Below, in pieces: positions 1-7,548 of a stretch of DNA of 18,808 nucleotides; within the stretch, counting starts at the first letter, position 1, and every line of letters begins with the position of its first letter. Below the pieces are notes generated by a model. It did not search any database. It saw only the letters and a program-made list of their open reading frames with translations, and had not been told where the DNA came from. Position numbers and translations under genes: made by a program. Source of the DNA: JAWKTM01 sp041399085. Its GTDB lineage: Bacteria > Planctomycetota > Planctomycetia > Pirellulales > Pirellulaceae. Location: assembly GCA_041399085.1 (NCBI GenBank), contig JAWKTM010000100.1, positions 1 to 18,808 of the forward strand. The letters run 5' to 3'.

Positions 1-1970
1 GCCGCGGAGGCGTCCACGTTCGCCGCAGGGTCCGCCGCGACCGGTTCCGCGTCATTCCATTCCGCTTCGGGATCGACCCACTCCTCTTCTGGATTGGCCG
101 GCTTCTCGGCAACCGGCTCGACACTCGCCGGGTTGGCCACCGCCACTTGGCCTTCGTCGTCTCCGCCGCCAGCAAATAACAGGTAGGCGCCGAATCCGAT
201 GCCGGAAAGCAACATCACGCCGGCGATTGCGGCGCCGCCGATGATGAGCGCCATCGGCAGCGGCTTCTTATCGGCCTTTACGGCGGCTGGCTCTTCCTCC
301 GCGTTCGGTTCCGTCGCCACGGTTTCGCGAGCCGCGGCAGGCGCGGGAGCCGGAGCGGGCGCCGCTTTTGCGCGGGACTTTTTCGTGTTGATCGCCAGCC
401 CGATGCCAGGCGCCGCTGGTTCGGATTCGGCAACGGCGTCCGCCGTGCTGAGGTCCACGATTTCGGCCGAATCGCTGGCGGTGGCGGCAAGCGGCTTGGC
501 GACCTTCCGAGCTTTGGCCAGCTTCGATCCCGAGCCGTTTGCAGCAGGCCCACTTCCATTGGTCGACGGCGAAGCGGCGTCGTCCTTCGTCGCGGCGGGC
601 TTCGGCTGAGCAGCAACGGCTTGTTTCGCGGCAACCTGCTTCGTGGCGACTGTCGCACCGGCCGCGGCCGTATCCGCCGCCGGTTTTGCCTTCGACTTTG
701 GAGCCGCCTGGATGGCCGGCGCGGAATCTTTCGGTTTCTCGGCACTCCCGCCGGGCGACCAAGTAAATGCGTTCTCGGATGACGACGCTGGCTTGTCAGC
801 CGCAAGGAAATTGAAAGAGATCTCGCCACTTGACGCCGAAGCGGCAGGCTCCGGAGCGACGTCGCTCGGCGGCTCATCCGTCGCGGCCGATTCCAGAGGT
901 TCGACAGATTCGATGGACTCGATCGACTCCAATTCATCGAGCGGTTCGATCGTCTCGATATCTTCCAGCTCTTCGATCTCGTCGGCTGAATCATCGAGAA
1001 TATCGTTTTCGGCAAGCCACTTATCGAGCGATTCGGCAACCTCGTTGGCCGATCCGACGCGCTGTTGCGGCTCGGCGTTTGTCATCTGGTTAATCAAGCT
1101 CGCGATCTCCGACGCCACGTCGGTCATCGGCTCGGGCCCGCCACCGTCCGGCATTTTTCCGGTCAACAGGAAGCGGGCCGTTTGCCCGAGCGAATAGATG
1201 TCGGCGCGTGCGTCGACTTCGCCACCTGGTTGATTCTGCTCGGGCGCCTGAAACACTCGGGCATCGGGCACTTCATCGGTCGAGGCGTCGGCCATGCCGC
1301 TCTCGGACAACCGCCCCATTCCCATGTCCATGATTTTCACGACCCCGTGGCGGTCGATCAGCAGATTCTCGGGCTTGATGTTGCGATGGACCATGCCGCG
1401 CTCGTGCGCGTGGGCCAATCCCAGCGCGGCTTGGCGGATGTATTCGGCCGTCGTTTGTTGATCCAGCGGGCCTTCGTCCGCCACGATCTGCCGCAGGTCT
1501 TGGCCCTCGGCCAACTCGGTCACGACATAGAAGCGGTCGGCTTCGCTGTCCACGTCATAGACATGAATAATGTTGCGATGATCGAGCGCGCCCGCTTGAC
1601 GAGCGTCCGCCAGAAACCGCTGAACCAGTTCGGGATTCGACGTATTGCGGCTGGCCAACGTGCGGATCGCGACGCGGCGATTCATCTGAGCGTGTTCGGC
1701 GGCGAACGTGCGTCCCAGCTCATTCTTGCCAATCTGGTCGTACAGCTTGTATTTGCCGATGTGCAAATGGTGCCAGCCGCCAAGCAATTGTTGGGCTTGC
1801 CATTGCGAGATGACGCTGCGTTTGATCAGCGTCCGCGCGAGAACTTTAGGGTCGTCGGTTTGCTGCGCCCAGCCGCGAACCTTTTCGACTTGCTCGTCGG
1901 GCACAATCTGGCTCTTTGCCAGTATGTTGCAGAATTCCTGGGCCGTCTGGACCGGCTTGAGCTTACCCAT
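1..1970 (-). CDS. Ser/Thr protein kinase-like protein, predicted pseudokinase, with C-terminal transmembrane helix (3' end cut by window edge)
   Basis: An open frame runs from ATG at 1970 to the left edge (656 codons, no stop). CAGGAGAG about 10 bases upstream of the ATG is a good ribosome binding site. Residues about 75-330 form an STPK-type kinase domain: the degenerate glycine loop IGKNELG, then VAIRTL, HRNIKPEN, DMG, QAPEQ and DARADIYSLG can all be read. The key residues differ from active kinases: the ATP-binding Lys is Arg103, the alphaC Glu appears as Asp (FLADARQAG), and the catalytic HRD Asp is Asn197. The metal-binding Asp215 (as DMG) and the APE Glu244 are kept. An acidic, Ser/Glu-rich and then Ala/Pro/Lys-rich low-complexity stretch follows (about residues 330-565). 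One hydrophobic helix follows at about 571-593 (MALIIGGAAIAGVMLL), then an acidic tail. The layout is cytoplasmic kinase fold, linker, membrane helix, external tail, as in many planctomycete STPKs. Lack of catalysis is inferred from the residues; the fold assignment is firm. Confidence 0.9.
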   Translation of the reverse strand, partial: MGKLKPVQTAQEFCNILAKSQIVPDEQVEKVRGWAQQTDDPKVLARTLIKRSVISQWQAQQLLGGWHHLHIGKYKLYDQIGKNELGRTFAAEHAQMNRRVAIRTLASRNTSNPELVQRFLADARQAGALDHRNIIHVYDVDSEADRFYVVTELAEGQDLRQIVADEGPLDQQTTAEYIRQAALGLAHAHERGMVHRNIKPENLLIDRHGVVKIMDMGMGRLSESGMADASTDEVPDARVFQAPEQNQPGGEVDARADIYSLGQTARFLLTGKMPDGGGPEPMTDVASEIASLINQMTNAEPQQRVGSANEVAESLDKWLAENDILDDSADEIEELEDIETIEPLDELESIESIESVEPLESAATDEPPSDVAPEPAASASSGEISFNFLAADKPASSSENAFTWSPGGSAEKPKDSAPAIQAAPKSKAKPAADTAAAGATVATKQVAAKQAVAAQPKPAATKDDAASPSTNGSGPAANGSGSKLAKARKVAKPLAATASDSAEIVDLSTADAVAESEPAAPGIGLAINTKKSRAKAAPAPAPAPAAARETVATEPNAEEEPAAVKADKKPLPMALIIGGAAIAGVMLLSGIGFGAYLLFAGGGDDEGQVAVANPASVEPVAEKPANPEEEWVDPEAEWNDAEPVAADPAANVDASA

Positions 1971-2000
1971 ATCGCGCGTCTCTCCTGAAGAATTCGGGCT

Positions 2001-2078
2001 GCCTTGATTCTGGCAGTCACCCTGCTCGAACGCAAGCAGTTTTTGATGTTCGCCGCGCCTCGTTCGAGCATTCAAGGC
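2001..2078. repeat. Nested inverted repeat in the divergent regulatory region
   Basis: TGCTCGAACG at 2023-2032 is perfectly complementary to CGTTCGAGCA at 2061-2070 (10-bp arms, 28-base spacer). Outside it, GCCTTGA at 2001-2007 pairs with TCAAGGC at 2072-2078 in the same nesting order. The arms overlap the candidate promoter of the kinase-like gene. An operator for a dimeric regulator or an mRNA leader structure are both possible. No U-run follows, so it is not a standard terminator. Confidence 0.6.
2007..2035 (-). promoter_or_regulatory. Weak candidate promoter for the kinase-like gene
   Basis: On the minus strand TTGCGT (2035-2030) is followed after 17 bases by CAGAAT (2012-2007), placing a start of transcription near 2000, about 30 bases before the ATG at 1970. 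The match to the sigma70 consensus is partial (3/6 and 4/6). Support comes only from spacing and position. Confidence 0.25.
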
Positions 2079-2349
2079 GATCGGCCGCCATGCGGTGATT
2101 CGAGCGCTGGACGCTCCGATCCAGGCAAGATTTCATCCCCACGTGGGCGGTGACCATCTCCGCCTCGGTTTGCAATAATGCGGCAGCCTGACGGCATGCG
2201 GTTTCCCGGCAGCTGCTTCGGAGACGGTAGCCAAAGTTTCGGCAACGGCGTCAAGCCAATTTCATTCGACGCGCGTTTTTCAACGCAAACTTCCATTCAT
2301 TGTTCGGACTGCGTCAACGTTGACAGAAAGTCTGATGCGAGGTGGCCCT

Positions 2350-2982
2350 GTGACTATCAAGGTTTTGGTCGTCGACGACCATGAACTAATTCATCTTGGT
2401 TTGGAGAGGATGTTCGAAGGCACGAACATCAAGATCGCCGCGCAAGCTCGCTCGGCGGACGAGGCAATTAGCCTGACTCATAGCAAAAAGCCCGACATGG
2501 TGTTGCTGGATATCCGTATGCCTGACGGCGACGGATTGAACGTCTTGGGCCGAATCAAATTGGACAGCCCCGAGACACCGGTGCTCATGTTTTCGGCTTA
2601 CGATAATCCCACGTACATCGCGCGGTCGGTCGCGCTCGGAGCAGCCGGCTACGTGCTGAAAGGTTCGGATCGGGCGGACTTGATGTCCGCCATCGAGTCG
2701 GTCGCACGCGGCGAGGACGTATGGCGGCGCGACGAGCTTCGGCGAGTAACCGGGGCGCTCGCCACACCACGGCTGAACGCCGATGTGGAAGTCCCGCTGA
2801 CGCAGCGCGAGAGCCAAGTCTTGCGGCATCTCGCCAGTGGTCTGACGAACAAGGAAATCGCGGCGGCGCTGAATATCAGCTACGAAACGGTCAAAGAACA
2901 CGTGCAGCACGTGTTGAGGAAGATCGGCGTGTCGGATCGAACGCAAGCGGCGGTCTGGGCGGTGCGTAAAGGATTGGTGTAG
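2350..2982 (+). CDS. NarL/FixJ-family two-component response regulator
   Basis: A 210-residue DNA-binding response regulator. Residues 1-120 are a receiver domain: acidic pair Asp9/Asp10, phospho-acceptor Asp54 (MVLLDIRMP), conserved Ser82 (MFSAYD) and Lys104 (YVLKGS). Residues about 150-210 are a LuxR-type helix-turn-helix (LTQRESQVLRHLASG, then NKEIAAALNISYETVKEHV). The start chosen is GTG at 2350, with GAGG 7 bases upstream, because the family begins directly with the first receiver strand (TIKVLVVDDHE). Upstream in-frame TTG (2320) and ATG (2335) would only add residues unlike the family. All phosphorylation residues are present, so it should be a functional switch. No histidine kinase lies beside it; its only neighbour in the divergent direction is the kinase-like pseudokinase gene. 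Its target genes are unknown. Confidence 0.95.
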   Translation: MTIKVLVVDDHELIHLGLERMFEGTNIKIAAQARSADEAISLTHSKKPDMVLLDIRMPDGDGLNVLGRIKLDSPETPVLMFSAYDNPTYIARSVALGAAGYVLKGSDRADLMSAIESVARGEDVWRRDELRRVTGALATPRLNADVEVPLTQRESQVLRHLASGLTNKEIAAALNISYETVKEHVQHVLRKIGVSDRTQAAVWAVRKGLV

Positions 2983-3125
2983 GGCTCTTGCTGGCGGTTG
3001 CCGACGAAGGCGAGCGCCGAGGGAAACGCAGTCCCTCGCCGATTATGGGAACTTCTGCCTAAGATAGGCGGCTCGAATTGTTCGCCCGTTTCGTCCGTTC
3101 ATGACTTCATCGTGTATTGCCCGCC

Positions 3126-4502
3126 ATGTCGCGTCCCGGTTCGTTGTTGGTCATCTTCCTCGTCGTTTTCATCGATCTGCTGGGCTTCGGCATGGTTCTG
3201 CCGTTGCTGCCGATCTACGCCGACCAATTCATCATCGACGAATCGGGCTGGCAACTGGGCGCGTTGATGGCCAGCTTCTCGCTGATGCAATTTCTGTTCG
3301 CACCGGTGTGGGGACGATTGTCGGATCGAATTGGACGGCGGCCGGTCTTGATGTTGGGGCTGGCCGGGTCGGTCGCGTTCTACGCGTTGTTTGGCATCGG
3401 CACGGTGATGGCCAGCTACTCCGTTCTGTTGTTTTCACGGATCGGGGCCGGCATTGCCGGAGCCACGATTTCGACCGCTCAGGCTTACATCGCCGATTCC
3501 ACGACGCCCGAGAACCGATCGAAAGGGATGGCTCTGATCGGAATGGCGTTCGGAATCGGTTTTACGTTTGGGCCGCTGTTCGGTTTTCTGGCCGTGCCGA
3601 GCGGCAGTGGCGATCCGGGGCCGTGGCCCGGTTACTTGGCCGCGATCCTGTCGGCCGTGGCATTCGGACTGGCGTATTTCCTGTTGCCCGAATCGCGGAC
3701 GCCGGACAGCGATACGGCGGCGAAATCGCTGTTCGCTCGCGACGCCTTCCGCCAAGCGATCTCGGTTCCGTCGATTGGCTTCGTGCTCATGGCGTTGTTC
3801 ATTTGCGTGTTTTCGTTCGCGAATTTCGAGACGACTCTTTCGCTGTTGATTAAGGGGCCGAGCGCCCACGTGGCAGCGGAACCGCCCGCGGCAAGTTCAT
3901 TGGGCGACGGCGTATCGGACGCGAATGCCGAGCAGCCGTCGGCCGGTTCGACGATCCTGATGATGTCCAGCAACAAGACCTCGCCGTTCCATTTTGGCTG
4001 GGGACAAGTCTGTTTGACTTACGCGTTTATCGGCTTGACGCTGGCCTTGGTGCAAGGCGGCATCGTGCGTCGGTTGGGCGGCAAAGTTTCCGAGGGGACG
4101 TTGACGCTGGCCGGCGCGGCGTTGCAGGTGATCGGCTTCGGCGTGGTGATGACGGCGATCTCGATCGGTTCCGTATCGATGTTGTTCGCCTCGCTGGCCG
4201 TGATCGTGACCGGCTTTTCCTTCATGCAGCCGAATCTCAACGCTTTGCTCTCGCGGCGCAGCGATCCCAGCCGACAAGGCGTGATTCTCGGGCTGGGACA
4301 GAGCACCAGCGCGCTCGCCCGGATCGTCGGTTCGGTGATCGGCATCCCGTTGCTGCGAGCCCAGATCTATCTGCCGTATCTCTTGGCCGCTGGTTTGATG
4401 GTGCTGGGCGCGTTGCTCGTTACCTTGGCGGCATCAAGCGGCCGGGATTTCGGCGCTGACGAGCCTGCCGAAGACAATGCCCGAGAAATCGAGACGGCGT
4501 AG
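3126..4502 (+). CDS. Major facilitator superfamily transporter (TetA/DHA drug-efflux type)
   Basis: A roughly 458-residue inner-membrane protein with about twelve hydrophobic segments. The first helix motif is FIDLLGFGMVLPLLPIYA. MFS motif A between helices 2 and 3 is clear (GRLSDRIGRRP, residues 63-73). RIGAGIAGATISTAQAYIAD and FGIGFTFGPLFGF correspond to the helix 4 and helix 5 (motif C-like) regions of proton-driven TetA-like exporters. The loop between the two six-helix halves carries a hydrophilic Ala/Pro/Ser-rich insert of about 45 residues (around 245-290). The start is uncertain. ATG at 3126 fits the family; an in-frame TTG lies at 3117, and neither has a good Shine-Dalgarno sequence. 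The gene is separated by about 135 bases from the response regulator and converges on the mlaE-like gene. The exported substrate cannot be told from sequence. Confidence 0.9.
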   Translation: MSRPGSLLVIFLVVFIDLLGFGMVLPLLPIYADQFIIDESGWQLGALMASFSLMQFLFAPVWGRLSDRIGRRPVLMLGLAGSVAFYALFGIGTVMASYSVLLFSRIGAGIAGATISTAQAYIADSTTPENRSKGMALIGMAFGIGFTFGPLFGFLAVPSGSGDPGPWPGYLAAILSAVAFGLAYFLLPESRTPDSDTAAKSLFARDAFRQAISVPSIGFVLMALFICVFSFANFETTLSLLIKGPSAHVAAEPPAASSLGDGVSDANAEQPSAGSTILMMSSNKTSPFHFGWGQVCLTYAFIGLTLALVQGGIVRRLGGKVSEGTLTLAGAALQVIGFGVVMTAISIGSVSMLFASLAVIVTGFSFMQPNLNALLSRRSDPSRQGVILGLGQSTSALARIVGSVIGIPLLRAQIYLPYLLAAGLMVLGALLVTLAASSGRDFGADEPAEDNAREIETA

Positions 4503-4542
4503 AACGGCGCCGGCCGCTCTCACGTTCGGACTGGTTCACGCT

Positions 4543-5529
4543 TCATTCGAATTCGATCAACGAAAAGATGAAGTGAATGACCAGCACGAACACCGTGCCC
4601 CACAGGATCGCTCGCGTGATCGACATGCTGACGTCGCGCGTCGACGCCTTCGGTCGCATGCCTTGAAAATACGAAATCAAACCGATGCCCGCGGCGCAGA
4701 CCAGGGTCTTGGCGAGCAGCCAGCCGCTGCCGGCGAACCAAAACGGCTCGGCCGAAATCAGCTCGCGATGAAAGTGCAGTCGCCAGTATTCGGGGCCCTG
4801 AGCCGGATGCGAAAACGTGAACACGAGCAAGCTGGTCGCCGAAGCCACCCAGTACGCGATCGCTTCCAAGCACGGAGCTCCGAGCAACATCGCGTACAAC
4901 ATCGGCGTCAATAGATAACGAGGCGGCGCGGCTCCCAACGACCATAGGGCGTCTGTCTGCCGGCCGTATCGTTTGCCGCCGACGTCGGACGCCAACGCCG
5001 CGCCGCTGCGAGCCGCGATCAGGATCGTGGCCAAAATCGGCACGAGCACGCGGTACAGGGCAAAGCCGATTGAGGCCAGCAAGTCGTCGATCAACAGCGG
5101 CTCGGTGTACTTCGCATAAGGCAAGAATCGAAACGTGAAGTACGTCGTCACGAAACCGATGATGGCGCCAGTGATCGCCATATACGCCCAAGCGGACGGC
5201 CCGGCGACCAACGCCAAATAATGCCACACGAAACGGCATCCCAGCGAGCGGCGCACGCCTGACGGCAACAACCGATACGGCAACAGCACGACTTCCTCGG
5301 CCACGCGCGAGGTTGTCGCCAAGCACGTTGCCACGGCGCGCTGCGGAGGTTGGCCGCGACGCTCGTCTTCGGTGACTCGCCCCGGTCGCCGTGCTTCTTC
5401 TTGGGCTTCGTCTCGCTGGACCGGTTCGTCTCGCTGGACGGATTGGTGGGCGGGGGTCGCTTCCGACTCGAAATCTTCCTCGCGCGCTTTGATCTCTTGA
5501 CTGTTCGAAAGCTTCGGCAAAATGCTCAC
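4543..5529 (-). CDS. mlaE: MlaE-family ABC transporter permease (lipid transport)
   Basis: A 328-residue integral membrane permease. Residues about 95-325 resemble MlaE/TTG2B permeases: PILATILIAARSGAALASDV followed by the cytoplasmic coupling segment (GRQTDALWSLGAAPPRYLL), with several hydrophobic helices. Such proteins move phospholipids between the membranes with an MlaF-type ATPase and an MCE protein. The GTG start at 5529 is chosen because GTGA overlaps the TGA stop of the upstream ATPase, matching the ATGA overlaps of the preceding genes. A longer frame from 5616 only reads through the ATPase 3' end. The first 90 or so residues are an unusual charged extension (Glu/Arg/Gln-rich). It contains a six-residue repeat (VQRDEP, VQRDEA) from a 15-base direct repeat at 5407-5421 and 5425-5439. 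This frame is intact although the ATPase just upstream is broken. It converges on the MFS gene about 40 bases away. Confidence 0.9.
   Translation of the reverse strand: MSILPKLSNSQEIKAREEDFESEATPAHQSVQRDEPVQRDEAQEEARRPGRVTEDERRGQPPQRAVATCLATTSRVAEEVVLLPYRLLPSGVRRSLGCRFVWHYLALVAGPSAWAYMAITGAIIGFVTTYFTFRFLPYAKYTEPLLIDDLLASIGFALYRVLVPILATILIAARSGAALASDVGGKRYGRQTDALWSLGAAPPRYLLTPMLYAMLLGAPCLEAIAYWVASATSLLVFTFSHPAQGPEYWRLHFHRELISAEPFWFAGSGWLLAKTLVCAAGIGLISYFQGMRPKASTRDVSMSITRAILWGTVFVLVIHFIFSLIEFE
5407..5439. repeat. 15-base direct repeat in the mlaE-like N-terminal extension
   Basis: TTCGTCTCGCTGGAC occurs at 5407-5421 and again at 5425-5439. The 18-base period keeps the reading frame and produces a duplicated VQRDE peptide on the minus strand. 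This is a local in-frame duplication. Confidence 0.8.
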
Positions 5530-6241
5530 GCAGCGCCCGGCCGTTGTTCGCGCGGAATCTCTTGCAAGGATCGCGTGGCAGGGTTCAACAAGTACACGCG
5601 ATCGGCGATCGGACACAGCGATTCAGAATCGTGAGTGACGATGATCGAGAATCTTGGGATGCCGGGCGTAGGTCTTGGCGATCAGCCACGCGACACGACG
5701 CAGTCACAGGATCGAGTCGAGGTTGGTTCGTCGTACAGAATGACTTCGGGGTCGTAAGCCAGCGGGCGATCGCCAACCGTTGTCGCTGTCCGCCGCTCAG
5801 CCGGGCCGAGGCGACGTCGCGCGGTACATTCAGTTCGTCGAGCAAGTTGGCTGCGGTTACTGGCGATCCGGCCGGGAGCCGCCCGCCATGATCCAGCGCG
5901 AAACGCACATTGGCCGTCGGCGAAAATTCGTCGAAGATCGCGAACGTTTGAAACACGACGCCGAGGCGATGCGTCCGAGACGGCTCGGAGTCGACCGTGC
6001 TTCGGAACTCGATCTCGCCCGTCGAGCTGATGCCGGCTTCCGATCGTTCGGCCAAGCCAGCGAGCACTTGCAGCAACACCGACTTTCCCGCGCCGCTGGG
6101 ACCGACGATCAACGTCACTTCCCCCGCCGGAAAATCGGCCGAGGCGGCATCCAGCAGCGTGCGAGCGCCAGCTTTCACCGTGAGATCGCGAATCGTCAGC
6201 GAGACCGACGCGCCGCCTCGTGCACCGATGTTGGCATTCAT
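5526..6241 (-). pseudogene. mlaF: MlaF-family ABC transporter ATP-binding protein, reading frame broken four times
   Basis: The ATG at 6241 overlaps the upstream stop as ATGA. Residues 1-160 read cleanly: Walker A GPSGAGKS at 47-54, Q-loop VVFQTF around 95-100, and signature LSGGQRQRLAIAR at 148-160. After Arg160 the frame breaks. The rest of the ATPase is still readable by changing frame: LAYDPEVILYDEPTS (Walker B with catalytic Glu), then LDPVTA, then RRVAWLIAKTYARHPK, then SIIVTHDSESLCPIADRVYL with the H-loop His, ending PREQRPGAA and TGA at 5526-5528. Breaks lie near 5762, 5718, 5701 and 5648. They fit losses of about 4, 2, 2 and 2 bases, each at or beside a short GC, GG, CG or CT repeat. 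The 716-base span is one base short of a whole number of codons, as these losses predict. Read without correction, the frame stops at 5585. This is either recent decay or a local assembly/consensus error. Confidence 0.85.
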
Positions 6242-7548
6242 AGCGGCGACGTCTCGACGACGAACGGGTTCAAGTTGGGCACGCCGCCGGGCCTCACCAT
6301 CAACGTCCTCGGTGGCTGGTTTTTCCGGGAAGCCTGGCGTTGTGGGACGCTGGCCAGTTCGCTGGTCCGCACGACCAACCAGCGTTGTTCCTTGTTGAGG
6401 ACGCGGTTTCGCAGAACCCTCGCGAATTCCGGCGTGATCCCGAATTCCGGCGTGCCGATGACGATTTCGCCGATTCGCGTGACCGTGGGCTCTAGACGGC
6501 GGCCGATGCGAGCATACACGGCGTGTGCCTCGGGGCTTCGCCAATGGCGGTCAAACACGTCGTGAATTCGCGGGTTGTCGATAAGCAGCTCGCGCATCAA
6601 TTGCCAAACGACGCCTTGTAATTCTCGGTCGGCGATGATTTGCTTCATGCTCCGCTGCATGACTTGGCGCACTTCTTCGTTGCGAGCGACTTCGGCGAGG
6701 ATTCGCTGCTGGGCTCGAATCAAATCGTCCGTGTGCTCTTCCAATACGGGGGCCGCATCTTCTTCGACGAACCGCTCCCATTCTTGCTTCAACAGGTTCT
6801 TCTGCGGCAGCGGCGACCGGTCGTAAGCCATCCGCCAACCGAATCGCCACAGCGAAGCTTTCCGCCAAATCTCTTGGCTGATTTCCGTGACGGCCGGTTC
6901 CGCTTCGCGTCGCACGATCGGCCAGATTTCCTTCCGCACCAGCGGCACGATTTCTCGTTCGACTAAATCACGCTGATAGCGACCGCCGATCTGCTCCAAC
7001 TCGGATTGATGCCGCGCGATCGCCGCCGGCAACTCTTCCTCGACCACGACCAGCGCGTCGCGCAAACTGGCTTCGACCATCGGCCGCAACGAGTCGACGA
7101 TCTCTTCGTGGTGCTGCTCGAACGCCTCGGTCATGGCTGCGATGATTTGCTCGCGTTTCGCTGGCGGCAGCATCGTTTCGACTACCCATTGCATCGAATC
7201 GGGTGTGCGATAGGCCGTGAGATGTTCGATTCGCTGAACGGGCGGAGCATCCGGGTAGAGTAAGACCGTTGGCGCATCGGACGACTCGCCCGTCCAACGC
7301 ACTTCGCCCACTTGCCGAAAACGATCCTCGCCCGCTTCCACGAACACAGGATCGCGATTGGCCACGGCCGCGCCGGGAACGATCCGCAGAGGAATGTCAT
7401 GACGTTCGCCAGCCACAAAGTTCGTTAACTGAGGCAGCCAGAATTCGCGAACGCGCCGTTGGTGCGCGCCTCCCAGCCAAGCGGCTAACCAACCGGCCAA
7501 CGCCATCCAGATGACTAGTCCGGCGAATGGACGTGCGAGTCTTTTCAT
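6238..7548 (-). CDS. Membrane-anchored helical protein of an Mla-type operon, possible divergent MCE (MlaD-like) protein
   Basis: A 436-residue protein I do not recognise as a named family. The start at 7548 is chosen because ATGA overlaps the stop of bpt; an in-frame ATG at 7566 would extend 18 bases into bpt. Residues about 7-28 are a single hydrophobic anchor (LVIWMALAGWLAAWLGG). Residues about 50-110 look beta-rich and include IPLRIVPGAAVANRDPVFVE and FRQVGEV. This recalls the MCE pattern of a small residue-Val pair, Gly-Asp/Arg-Asp-Pro-Val and Val-Gly-Glu-Val. Residues about 115-375 are almost entirely charged, amphipathic helix (Glu/Arg/Gln-rich). The stop overlaps the ATPase start as ATGA. 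Position directly before an ABC ATPase and an MlaE permease is where mlaD-type genes belong. The expected location is the inner membrane with a periplasmic domain. The MCE assignment is inference; the CDS itself is firm. Confidence 0.8.
   Translation of the reverse strand: MKRLARPFAGLVIWMALAGWLAAWLGGAHQRRVREFWLPQLTNFVAGERHDIPLRIVPGAAVANRDPVFVEAGEDRFRQVGEVRWTGESSDAPTVLLYPDAPPVQRIEHLTAYRTPDSMQWVVETMLPPAKREQIIAAMTEAFEQHHEEIVDSLRPMVEASLRDALVVVEEELPAAIARHQSELEQIGGRYQRDLVEREIVPLVRKEIWPIVRREAEPAVTEISQEIWRKASLWRFGWRMAYDRSPLPQKNLLKQEWERFVEEDAAPVLEEHTDDLIRAQQRILAEVARNEEVRQVMQRSMKQIIADRELQGVVWQLMRELLIDNPRIHDVFDRHWRSPEAHAVYARIGRRLEPTVTRIGEIVIGTPEFGITPEFARVLRNRVLNKEQRWLVVRTSELASVPQRQASRKNQPPRTLMVRPGGVPNLNPFVVETSPL

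Larger units (their letters stand above)
1971..2349. other. Divergent intergenic region between the kinase-like gene and the response regulator
   Basis: About 380 bases with no convincing gene. The open frames crossing it lack recognisable protein features. It should hold the promoters of both divergent genes. It contains the nested inverted repeat and the weak minus-strand promoter listed separately. I saw no clear sigma70 promoter for the plus-strand gene. Confidence 0.6.

Noticed and set aside
278..1039. Long minus-strand Arg/Pro/Ser-rich frame inside the kinase-like gene
   Set aside because: It is an out-of-frame shadow of the low-complexity linker; the true frame is the open one from 1970.
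643..1988. Long plus-strand frames opposite the kinase-like gene
   Set aside because: They lack protein features and lie antisense to a frame with clear kinase motifs; high GC gives many such shadows.
4503..4542. GC-rich palindrome GGCGCCGGCC between convergent genes as a terminator
   Set aside because: There is no T-run on either side and the possible stem is very short.
5530..5616. Longer start for the mlaE-like permease at 5616
   Set aside because: These bases encode the 3' end of the ATPase in another frame (RVYLL to PGAA and stop), and the GTGA overlap at 5529 fits the operon pattern.
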